Origin: Pseudopedobacter sp040392825
GTDB lineage: Bacteria > Bacteroidota > Bacteroidia > Sphingobacteriales > Sphingobacteriaceae
Direction: 5' to 3'
Assembly (NCBI RefSeq): GCF_040392825.1
Contig: NZ_JBEBVH010000075.1
Location: 1-15,855, forward strand
DNA: 15,855 nucleotides
Made by a program: the position numbers and the translations under genes. The notes under the pieces are model-generated. The model was not told the DNA's origin, ran no database searches, and saw nothing but the letters and a program-made list of their open reading frames with translations. Below, in pieces: positions 7,239 through 12,783 of this stretch (positions are counted from its first letter, which is position 1; the number at the start of each line of letters is the position of its first letter).

Positions 7239-7796
7239 TCAAAGTAATTCCGGTTTAATCTTATCCTTAAACTTTTCTGCAAATTTCAAGACTTTAGGTT
7301 GAATAACTGCTAAGCAATAAGGCTGGCTGCGGTTATTTACATAATAATTATGGTGATAATCTTCGGCAACATAGAATTCGCCGACAGGACTTATTTCTGT
7401 CACTATCGGACTATCAAAAACCTTTTCTTTATTAAGTTGAGCAATCATTGCTTCTGCTTGTTGTTTCTCTTCTTCAGAAGTATAAAAGACTACCGATCTG
7501 TACTGAGTACCAATATCATTTCCCTGTCTGTTCAATGTAGTGGGATCATGCGTCTTGAAGAAAATGAGCAATAATTCTTCAAACGAAACCAGCTCAGGAT
7601 TATAAGTAATCTGAATAACCTCAGCATGTCCGGTTTCTCCTGTACAGACATCTTTATAGGTTGGATGAGGAGTTTTACCTCCCATATATCCGGGCTTTAC
7701 TTCGGTTACACCTTTTAAAGTAGTGAAGATTACTTCTGTACACCAAAAACAGCCTCCGCCGAAAGTTGCTGTTTTATATGTTGACGTGTTTTCCAT
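7239..7796 (-). CDS. msrA: Peptide methionine-S-sulfoxide reductase MsrA
   Basis: 185-aa MsrA, which reduces the S-epimer of methionine sulfoxide in proteins or free Met, with electrons from thioredoxin. The active-site motif GGGCFWC has catalytic Cys16, with conserved GYMGG, GETGHAEV (Glu polarising the sulfoxide), FFKTHDPTTLNRQGND, GTQYRS and AEDYHHNYY. A C-terminal Cys161 in QPYCLAVI is the likely resolving cysteine. No signal peptide is visible, so it is cytoplasmic. There is no fused MsrB domain. It is a monocistronic gene convergent with the broken toxin (18 nt between stops). On the minus strand a TAnnTTTG box lies 32 nt before the start. Length and all motifs are normal for the family. 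Confidence 0.96.
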   Translation of the reverse strand: MENTSTYKTATFGGGCFWCTEVIFTTLKGVTEVKPGYMGGKTPHPTYKDVCTGETGHAEVIQITYNPELVSFEELLLIFFKTHDPTTLNRQGNDIGTQYRSVVFYTSEEEKQQAEAMIAQLNKEKVFDSPIVTEISPVGEFYVAEDYHHNYYVNNRSQPYCLAVIQPKVLKFAEKFKDKIKPELL

Positions 7797-7827
7797 AAGT
7801 GCAAAATGTTTGAATAGAATATTTATA

Positions 7828-7835
7828 CAAAAATA
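7828..7835 (-). promoter_or_regulatory. Bacteroidota -7 box (TATTTTTG) upstream of msrA
   Basis: On the minus strand these bases read TATTTTTG, an exact match to the TAnnTTTG -7 element of the Bacteroidota primary sigma factor, 32 nt upstream of the msrA start. No convincing TTTG -33 element is seen, so the call rests on the -7 box and its position. Confidence 0.5.
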
Positions 7836-7958
7836 GGAATATTGATATAGTTATTTAAGCTTTTATAATTTGAAAAAGATTATTTATGAATTTCTGGTTT
7901 TCAGAATGAAAAAAGATCTACTTTAAATAGGTTTTATAGGGGCTTTCTTCGGGACTCC

Positions 7959-7997
7959 TTCGGGTCAAGTCCACTATATCAGTGGACTTGACCCGAA
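7959..7997. repeat. Long perfect palindrome (17-bp stem, 5-nt loop), REP-like
   Basis: Bases 7959-7975 are the exact reverse complement of 7981-7997 around the loop atatc. The arm core is cgggtcaagtccact pairing with agtggacttgacccg. The arms are far more GC-rich than the surroundings. A second TTCGGG copy lies just left of the stem. No T-run follows on either strand and no nearby gene ends into it, so a simple terminator is unlikely. The isolated, GC-rich, long perfect stem in junk-like DNA resembles REP/BIME-type or other small palindromic mobile elements. Copy number elsewhere in the genome cannot be seen here. Confidence 0.75.
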
Positions 7998-8226
7998 TAA
8001 TCCTGCTCTAATAATATAATAATGGGTTTTTTGATGTGTTACTTTTATTAAAAATGAACAAAAAAATAAAATACTATAGATATTATTTAAAATAGGCTGA
8101 TTCCCCGTTATACTAATTAAAAACACAGATAACCCGATATATAACAAGGTGTGTTTACAGGTTAAATCTGTAACAGTAAGGAGAGAGCTAAAACCTCTGT
8201 CAGTAAACAAGATATTTAGTACCTAG

Positions 8227-8454
8227 TTGTTTGTTGGGGCGATGGTAATTTTTGGAGTTTCTATAGGTGCGCGCATTTGTTTTCTTGGTGGATTAATGGC
8301 TGTAGATTTGCCTCCAAAACAAGCTGGGGGTGCGGCGTTGGGAGTTGTAGGCGTTGCAAGTTATATAGGTGCGGGTTTGCAGGATATTATCAGCGGAACA
8401 TTAATAGAAAAAGGAAAAAGCTTAGTGTGGGGGAACAAAGGAGGAAGAGATTAG
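8227..8454 (+). pseudogene. C-terminal fragment of an MFS transporter (organophosphate:phosphate antiporter-like)
   Basis: The 75 codons after an in-frame TAG (8224-8226) read like late membrane helices of an MFS permease of the GlpT/UhpT (OPA) type: a hydrophobic helix (MVIFGVSIGARICFLGGLMAV), the loop DLPPKQAGGAALG, equivalent to the family PKxAxGxAxG motif before helix 11, and VVGVASYIGAGLQDIISGTLIEKG. A full transporter is ~420-450 aa; about 360 residues are missing in front. After GTLIEKGK the reading runs into unrelated sequence and stops at 8454, so the last helix is also lost. No ATG starts it (only TTG 8227). OPA transporters exchange sugar phosphates or related anions for phosphate. 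Here nothing functional can be made. No remains of the missing part were recognised within the window. Confidence 0.75.
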
Positions 8455-8831
8455 TATTCGAGATTTATTGTTAAAATGTATATTACCCCAATATCATTCT
8501 TACATCAAGAGGTAATTAAATTTAAAAACTCTTTTTAGTCCTTGTCCTATGATGCAAATTTCATTTTTATGTCATAATCAAAAATTCTGCTTTTTATGAT
8601 TAAGTACCTGTACTGCAGAAAATACTTATAAAAACCGGGGTTTATTCTGTGTAAAACCTATCAATCTTTCGTTTCAAACCGAAATTGAATAATAAAATCT
8701 CTTTTGCTAACATAGTTTGTATAATACCAATGTAACATGGGGATTTTTATTAAGGATAATACATAAGAAAAAAATTGTTAAACGATATTACTGCATTTTT
8801 ACACCCCTTTTAATACTAAATAGTCCAGCAA

Positions 8832-8848
8832 ATACAGTTTAACTGTAT
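8832..8848. repeat. Perfect 8-bp palindrome ATACAGTT-T-AACTGTAT
   Basis: Arms 8832-8839 and 8841-8848 are exact reverse complements around one base. It lies ~118 nt upstream of the -7 box of the next gene. Its size suits a dimeric regulator's operator, but there is no partner site and it could be chance in AT-rich DNA. Confidence 0.35.
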
Positions 8849-8965
8849 ATTTTAAAGTATAAAATAGGGTACATAAGTTATAATTTCTATGCAATTGTCG
8901 GCAGTGAGGTAAAAGTAATGCAGACAGGTTGAAATAGCCCAATTTTTAGTTTTTTCTAAAAAAAA

Positions 8966-8973
8966 TATATTTG
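8966..8973 (+). promoter_or_regulatory. Bacteroidota -7 box (TATATTTG) upstream of the 97-aa gene
   Basis: Exact TAnnTTTG match 17 nt before the ATG at 8991, which gives a very short leader. No clear -33 TTTG is visible at the usual spacing. It supports the 97-aa frame as a real, separately transcribed gene. Confidence 0.5.
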
Positions 8974-8990
8974 TAGCAATTGAGTTATTT

Positions 8991-9284
8991 ATGCAACGCA
9001 TTATTGGAATATTTTTATGCATCATACTGTTTGGCTTTCTCCTCAGAGATAGTATAAGTATGTCTTTGCAAAAGGATATTGACAATAGTTACGTTTTGGC
9101 CGATACCGACAATGGAGCCACAGAAGAAGACAATGATTCGGGAAGGTTTTTTGAGGAAGAATTTATAGTGATGCCTGCCAAGAATATCCATATATATAAA
9201 AGGATACAAAAGAGCAATTGCTTCTTTGAAGAGAATTTGACTGATGTACATATAACGCTTCATTACCCCCCTCCCAACTGTTAA
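8991..9284 (+). CDS. Unrecognised 97-aa protein with N-terminal membrane segment and acidic centre
   Basis: I do not recognise this gene. Residues ~4-18 (IIGIFLCIILFGFLL) form a hydrophobic segment, either a membrane anchor or an uncleaved signal. Residues ~30-57 are very acidic (DIDNSYVLADTDNGATEEDN, then EEE), and the protein ends in the short motif HYPPPNC. There are three cysteines in all: one in the anchor, one mid-domain and one at the extreme C-terminus. Evidence that it is real: an ATG start with a TAnnTTTG box 17 nt upstream, a signal-like N-terminus, and no overlap with another gene. A weak hairpin (acac/gtgt) followed by a T-run around 9329-9344 could end its transcript. Its acidic charge might suit cation binding, but that is speculation. 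The overlapping minus-strand frame 9015-9263 is a shadow. Confidence 0.6.
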   Translation: MQRIIGIFLCIILFGFLLRDSISMSLQKDIDNSYVLADTDNGATEEDNDSGRFFEEEFIVMPAKNIHIYKRIQKSNCFFEENLTDVHITLHYPPPNC

Positions 9285-9419
9285 TTTAACGCTGGATTTT
9301 TAGAATCTTATAGCTTATTTTGAGTGACACAAGTCGTGTTTTTTAAAAAAATAGCCGGCAGTCCAACTCAAAAATATAATCCAGATTCTCTGGACTAAAA
9401 GCATAAACAAAATATAAGC

Positions 9420-9451
9420 TTGTTTAAGCAGACTGATTACAAATACATTTA
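9420..9451 (+). promoter_or_regulatory. Possible promoter for the 143-aa S74-like gene
   Basis: TTG at 9420-9422 and TACATTTA at 9444-9451 are separated by 21 nt. The second element differs from TAnnTTTG only in its last base. It ends 23 nt before the ATG at 9475. It is a near-consensus match only. Confidence 0.3.
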
Positions 9452-9474
9452 TTCATGATTTAAATTAAAGAACA

Positions 9475-9906
9475 ATGCAAAAATTGATTTCAAGATTATA
9501 TTTAGGATTAGCATTATTATTGTCGGCACAAATTTCTAAAGCCCAATCTTTAACAGAGAAAGAACTTAAGGTAGATATCAATAAAATAGAAAACTCCACT
9601 TCAAAACTAAAAACTTTACAGCCGGTTACTTTTAAATATAATATAGATAAATACAAACATTTAAAACTACCAAAAGGAGATCAATATGGCTTTTTGGTGG
9701 AAAATGTAGAACAAGTGTTTCCAGCTATGGTTTACGAATCGTCTTCGGTTTATAATATTAATAAAGGAAATACTAAGGTGGCTAAATATAAAGAGGTCAA
9801 TAAAGATGATCTGATTCCTATTTTGGTTGAGGCGCTAAAAGAACAACAAGAACAGATAGATGCCTTGAAAAAAGAACTACAGGAACTTAAATCCAAAAGA
9901 GGTTAA
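9475..9906 (+). CDS. Small secreted protein resembling the S74 intramolecular chaperone (tail-fibre) domain
   Basis: 143 aa. A signal peptide (residues 1-23, cleavage near SKA-Q) is followed by a compact domain matching the C-terminal endosialidase-type chaperone (Peptidase_S74 / 'tail fiber domain'): LKTLQPVTFKYN (46-56), GFLVENVEQVFPAMVYE (72-88), YKEVNKDDLIPILVEALKE (105-123), then a heptad-like coiled coil (EQQEQIDALKKELQELK). In phage proteins this domain trimerises a fibre and cuts itself off at a Ser in an SDxRLK-type motif. Here the corresponding stretch is only SLTEKELK at 25-32, so the catalytic Ser/Asp pair is doubtful. Bacteroidota have many cell-wall or surface proteins ending in this domain, but usually after long repeats. 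Here it stands almost alone. Inference: a structural or trimeric surface/periplasmic protein. It is followed by a strong terminator. Confidence 0.8.
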   Translation: MQKLISRLYLGLALLLSAQISKAQSLTEKELKVDINKIENSTSKLKTLQPVTFKYNIDKYKHLKLPKGDQYGFLVENVEQVFPAMVYESSSVYNINKGNTKVAKYKEVNKDDLIPILVEALKEQQEQIDALKKELQELKSKRG

Positions 9907-9915
9907 TGAAATAGG

Positions 9916-9942
9916 AAGGCACCCGAATAAGGGTGCTTTTTT
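9916..9942 (+). terminator. Rho-independent terminator after the S74-like gene
   Basis: The stem gcaccc/gggtgc, extended by a G-T and two A-T pairs to 9 bp, has a 6-nt loop (gaataa), and its right arm runs into six T (9937-9942). It begins 9 nt after the stop codon at 9906. Confidence 0.9.
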
Positions 9943-10004
9943 GTTGGCATTACTTCGCAATATGTGGATTTTGTTTAATTTAGACGCTTAATTTTACGGA
10001 AGTA

Positions 10005-10832
10005 ATGGTAGTTGTAATACAGTGTAAAGACAAAGTTGGTCTGGTTGCAGATATAGCAAGTGTAATGGCCCGGTTTGGAGTAAATATTCTTACAATGAAA
10101 GAATATGTTGATATTAATGAAGGTATGTTCTTTGCAAGATTAGTAATAGAGCCTTTTAATGATATCGTGGTATTACAAAACGCATTGCAGCAAGCTCTTC
10201 CTTCTGATGCTTTAGTAAAAGTAAATCCCGAGCCGGAAAAGAAGATTGTTGTACTGGTTACCAAAGAATATCACTGTTTAAGTGATATATTAATCCGTAA
10301 TCATTTTAAAACTTTAGGTGCTACAGTAGAAGCTGTAATTGGAAATTACGCTGACTTAGCTAATATTTGCGAACGTTTTGATGTGCCATTTTACGAAATA
10401 TCTCATGAAGGAAAAGATAAATCAACATTTGAGCATGAGATCAAAAAACGGCTGGCCAATCATAAATTTGATTATATGGTGCTGGCGAAGTTTATGAGGA
10501 TCCTTTCTCCAGATTTTGTGGCCTCTTATCCTTATCAGATTATCAATATACACCATTCCTTTTTGCCAGCATTTATAGGAGCAAGCCCGTATAAACGAGC
10601 ATTTCATAGAGGAGTAAAACTAATTGGAGCAACCGCCCATTTTGTAACGGATGATTTAGATGAAGGACCAATTATTGTTCAGAAGACTATTCCGGTAGAT
10701 CATACTTATTCAGTATCAGATATGGTTAGGGCAGGAAAAGAAATTGAAACTTCTGCCCTGGTAAAAGCATTACACTTTGTATTTGAAGATAAGGTATTTG
10801 TTTTCAATAATAAGACCGTTGTTTTTGAATAA
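10005..10832 (+). CDS. purU: Formyltetrahydrofolate deformylase PurU
   Basis: 275-aa PurU, which hydrolyses 10-formyl-tetrahydrofolate to tetrahydrofolate and formate and so balances the one-carbon pool and supplies formate (for example for PurT). N-terminal ACT domain (~1-75, VVVIQCKDKVGLVADIASV), then a formyltransferase fold (~80-275). Catalytic triad: Asn181 and His183 in INIHHSFLPAF, and Asp219 in DDLDEGP. KFMRILS and PYKRAFHRGVKLIGATAH are typical of PurU rather than PurN. The start at ATG 10005 is the only one possible, since the frame has a stop at 9981-9983 and no other start codon after it. The ACT domain starts directly, a few residues shorter than in E. coli. It is cytoplasmic. 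A SIS-domain gene follows 54 nt downstream on the same strand. Confidence 0.95.
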   Translation: MVVVIQCKDKVGLVADIASVMARFGVNILTMKEYVDINEGMFFARLVIEPFNDIVVLQNALQQALPSDALVKVNPEPEKKIVVLVTKEYHCLSDILIRNHFKTLGATVEAVIGNYADLANICERFDVPFYEISHEGKDKSTFEHEIKKRLANHKFDYMVLAKFMRILSPDFVASYPYQIINIHHSFLPAFIGASPYKRAFHRGVKLIGATAHFVTDDLDEGPIIVQKTIPVDHTYSVSDMVRAGKEIETSALVKALHFVFEDKVFVFNNKTVVFE

Positions 10833-10886
10833 ATTGCAGTTTTGGTATTGGTGTGTTTAAAGAGAGATTAAGTCTAATCGTAAGAT

Positions 10887-11462
10887 ATGAAGAGAAAAGG
10901 CAGCACCTCTGCAGTGAAAGATAATATTAAGATGATATTGGAGGAAAACCTCCGGTTATCAAATAATCTCAATTTTGATGATGTATTTTCGTTGTTAGAA
11001 TATATCAAAGCAGCTGATAGAGTTTTTGTTAAAGGTGTTGGCCGTTCTGGTTTGGCACTAAGTGGGTTCGCTATGCGATTGATTCATTTGGGATTTAAGG
11101 CGAGTATAGTTGGCGAGATTACAGCGCCGGCAATTTTCGGGGGAGACTTATTGATAGTTGCATCTGGTTCGGGAACTACGCAGTCGGTAGTTAAAGCAGC
11201 ACAAAAAGCAAAGTCAGAAGGTGCAAAAGTAGTGTGTTTTACAACTGACAGTAATACTGAAATCACTAAGGTTTCTGACCAGGCAATTCTTTTACCTGCT
11301 TCCAGTAAATATGATTATGGGGAAGAGGTTTCTAAACAATATGCCGGAACATTGTTTGAACAGGCTCTATCTTTAGTTTGTGATGCAACATTTCATACAT
11401 TATGGAAAGAGAGCCAGCAGGAGCCGCAAATAATGTTCAAAAGACATGCTAATTTAGAATAA
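10887..11462 (+). CDS. hxlB: 6-phospho-3-hexuloisomerase-like SIS-domain protein
   Basis: 191-aa single SIS (sugar isomerase) domain protein. KGVGRSGLALSGFAMRLIHLGF (48-69) and ASGSGTTQSVVKAAQKAK (92-109) form the phosphosugar-binding site. The C-terminus MFKRHANLE is the family ending of 6-phospho-3-hexuloisomerases (HxlB/PHI), which convert D-arabino-3-hexulose-6-phosphate into fructose-6-phosphate in the ribulose monophosphate pathway. The length is right for PHI (~180-195). PHI normally comes with hexulose-6-phosphate synthase (HxlA), which is not in this window. Same strand and 54 nt after purU, so co-transcription is possible. Formate-producing and formaldehyde-related enzymes side by side hint at one-carbon handling, but a lone PHI-like protein might isomerise another sugar phosphate. 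The fold is certain, the exact substrate less so. Confidence 0.85.
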   Translation: MKRKGSTSAVKDNIKMILEENLRLSNNLNFDDVFSLLEYIKAADRVFVKGVGRSGLALSGFAMRLIHLGFKASIVGEITAPAIFGGDLLIVASGSGTTQSVVKAAQKAKSEGAKVVCFTTDSNTEITKVSDQAILLPASSKYDYGEEVSKQYAGTLFEQALSLVCDATFHTLWKESQQEPQIMFKRHANLE

Positions 11463-11485
11463 AGAAAACATATTAGCAGGCCTTT

Positions 11486-11908
11486 TTAATAGTTGCCCAG
11501 ATTATTTACCGGTTTAGCAGATACTACGCTGTCTACCACAAATTCACTGGTACCCCGCCATGGTAAAGCATGAAAATATTCTTTATAATGCAATTCTAAA
11601 TAAGAGCCAGCATTATTATTCAGGATGTCTGCCACCTTTTTATCAGTTACAGAAAATCTGAATTCATTGGAGCTTATTCCTCCGGCAGTCCCAGGTCTGA
11701 TACCAGACTGAATTAATCGTCCTTCATAGGTTTTAAAAAGGTAGCCTTTCTTTACAAAATAATTTAACTGTCCAGCTTTAACACCCTCGCCGAAAACAAA
11801 ATAATATCTGTAGTAAAATAATCCGGCTGCTATTACAATTATAACAGTAATGAAGTAGAAAAGAATTCTGCTTTTCTTTTTAGGCGGGGGGGTAGTGGTA
11901 TTTTCCAT
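11486..11908 (-). CDS. Conserved Bacteroidota membrane-anchored protein, function unknown
   Basis: 140-aa protein with a short proline/lysine-rich cytoplasmic N-terminus (TTTPPPKKKSR), one transmembrane helix at ~14-33, and a C-terminal domain likely outside the cytoplasm (GEGVKAGQLNYFVKKGYLFKTYEGRLIQSG, SNEFRFSVTD, YLELHYKEYFHALPWRGTSEFVV). It is a familiar conserved Bacteroidota family that databases sometimes label '6-phosphogluconate dehydrogenase' by mistake; nothing in it supports that activity. It is the second gene after purN, 45 nt downstream on the same strand. Its ATG lies inside the right arm of a 10-bp hairpin, so translation may be controlled. A run of seven C occurs in the codons for the N-terminal prolines. 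The function is not known. Confidence 0.85.
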   Translation of the reverse strand: MENTTTPPPKKKSRILFYFITVIIVIAAGLFYYRYYFVFGEGVKAGQLNYFVKKGYLFKTYEGRLIQSGIRPGTAGGISSNEFRFSVTDKKVADILNNNAGSYLELHYKEYFHALPWRGTSEFVVDSVVSAKPVNNLGNY

Positions 11909-11941
11909 TCTGTGCAGGCTTTTCTATCAAACACAGAATGG
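11905..11941 (-). promoter_or_regulatory. Hairpin covering the start codon of the 140-aa membrane protein gene
   Basis: CCATTCTGTG (11905-11914) is the exact reverse complement of 11932-11941, with a 17-nt spacer. On the minus-strand transcript the second arm contains the ATG (11908-11906), so the start codon is paired in the folded RNA, and the purine-rich stretch AGAAAAG lies in the loop. It could couple translation to ribosomes finishing purN or act as a switch. Structure seen, role inferred. Confidence 0.5.
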
Positions 11942-11953
11942 TATATATTTGTT

Positions 11954-12538
11954 TTATAGATTGCTTTTCATCTTTTTAAGCAAATTCTCTATTATTCTTG
12001 GGAAATGTAGGTGTTCTAGCTGCTGCCCTTTAAACTTTATCATCTCCAGGTCATCATTCGGTTCAATTCTGAATTTAGCCTGATAAATGATTTCCCCTTC
12101 ATCGAAATGCTCATTAACAAAATGGATGGTGATACCAGACTCCGGATCTTTATTTGCCAGTACGCTTTTATGAACGTAATCGCCATACATTCCCTTTCCT
12201 CCATACGCGGGAAGTAAAGATGGATGGATATTAATAATTTTATTAGGAAAGGCTTCTAATAGATTCTTTGGGATTAGCCATAAAAAACCAGCCAGAACAA
12301 TAAGGTCTATTTGTAAATTTTTTAGGATTTTGATGATTTCATCTGTATCTCTAAATTCTGTTCTGTCAAAGATATGAGTCGGGATTTCAAAATTGTCGGC
12401 CCGCTGTAGCACATAGGCTTCCGGATTGTTACTTAAAACTATAGCAACCTCTGCTTCGTCACTTTTTTTAAAGTGCTCCATTATCTTTTGGGCGTTAGAA
12501 CCCGATCCAGAGGCGAAAATTGCAATTCTCTTCTTCAA
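11954..12538 (-). CDS. purN: Phosphoribosylglycinamide formyltransferase PurN
   Basis: 194-aa GAR transformylase, which transfers the formyl group of 10-formyl-THF to glycinamide ribonucleotide, step 3 of purine synthesis. The N-terminal phosphate-binding loop is FASGSGSNAQ (8-17). Catalytic Asn103 and His105 lie in IINIHPSLLPAYGGKGMYG, and Asp146 in FDEGEIIYQ. The motif GFLWLIP replaces the GFMRIL of E. coli, as is common in Bacteroidota. Normal length for PurN, no signal peptide, cytoplasmic. It is first in a two-gene minus-strand unit with the 140-aa membrane protein, divergent from gdhA across a 245-nt gap. It uses the same cofactor that nearby PurU hydrolyses. Confidence 0.95.
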   Translation of the reverse strand: MKKRIAIFASGSGSNAQKIMEHFKKSDEAEVAIVLSNNPEAYVLQRADNFEIPTHIFDRTEFRDTDEIIKILKNLQIDLIVLAGFLWLIPKNLLEAFPNKIINIHPSLLPAYGGKGMYGDYVHKSVLANKDPESGITIHFVNEHFDEGEIIYQAKFRIEPNDDLEMIKFKGQQLEHLHFPRIIENLLKKMKSNL

Positions 12539-12746
12539 AATTCTATTTTTATTTCAAATATATAATTTTCGTTAACAATGTTTGATTATTCTTTGTAAAG
12601 ATGTAAGAAATGTGCATATTTCCAGCTTAAAATTATAAATCTGATAATTTAAGAGTATATATTACTGTGTAAATTAGTAAATTCTAAATAATTGATGTTT
12701 TTGGTGAGTTTAATTTAATAAAATTCATTTTTCATTGATAAAATCG

Positions 12747-12754
12747 TATTTTTG
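12747..12754 (+). promoter_or_regulatory. Bacteroidota -7 box (TATTTTTG) upstream of gdhA
   Basis: Exact TAnnTTTG element 29 nt before the gdhA ATG at 12784. The 245-nt gap to purN (divergent) is otherwise AT-rich with no further gene. No strong -33 element could be assigned. Confidence 0.5.
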
Positions 12755-12783
12755 GCGCACCAAAAAATAAAACTGTTAAAATC

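Larger units (their letters stand above)
7797..8226. other. Intergenic stretch between msrA and the MFS remnant
   Basis: 430 nt with no convincing gene. It holds the msrA promoter box near its left end and a strong palindrome at 7959-7997 preceded by a short tandem TTCGGG motif (7948-7953, 7959-7964). There is also a weak 6-bp hairpin, ttacag/ctgtaa, around 8155-8173. A minus-strand open frame at 7974-8210 starts inside this AT-rich DNA, resembles nothing, and crosses the palindrome, so it is not called. The stretch probably marks a deletion scar to the left of the transporter fragment. Confidence 0.6.
8455..8990. other. Gene-free AT-rich stretch before the 97-aa gene
   Basis: 536 nt with no believable gene on either strand. 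Visible elements are a 17-nt palindrome at 8832-8848, a small aaacc-gg-ggttt palindrome near 8634-8645, and a TAnnTTTG promoter box at 8966-8973 serving the gene at 8991. The minus-strand open frame 8852-9085 overlaps the promoter and the next gene and has no familiar features. Base composition looks like drifted non-coding DNA. Confidence 0.6.

Noticed and set aside
7350..7574. Plus-strand open frame inside msrA
   Set aside because: Antisense shadow of msrA with low-complexity Phe/Leu content.
7959..7997. Palindrome as an ordinary rho-independent terminator
   Set aside because: No T-run after either arm and no gene ending nearby on the matching strand.
7974..8210. Minus-strand 78-aa open frame
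   Set aside because: Runs through the palindrome arm and AT-rich DNA; no recognisable domain, promoter or homologous style.
8277..8474. Second plus-strand frame over the MFS remnant
   Set aside because: Alternative frame; the transporter-like residues are only in the 8227-8454 frame.
9015..9263. Minus-strand open frame opposite the 97-aa gene
   Set aside because: No promoter or signal on that strand; the plus-strand frame has both. Frame 8852-9085 is rejected for the same reason.
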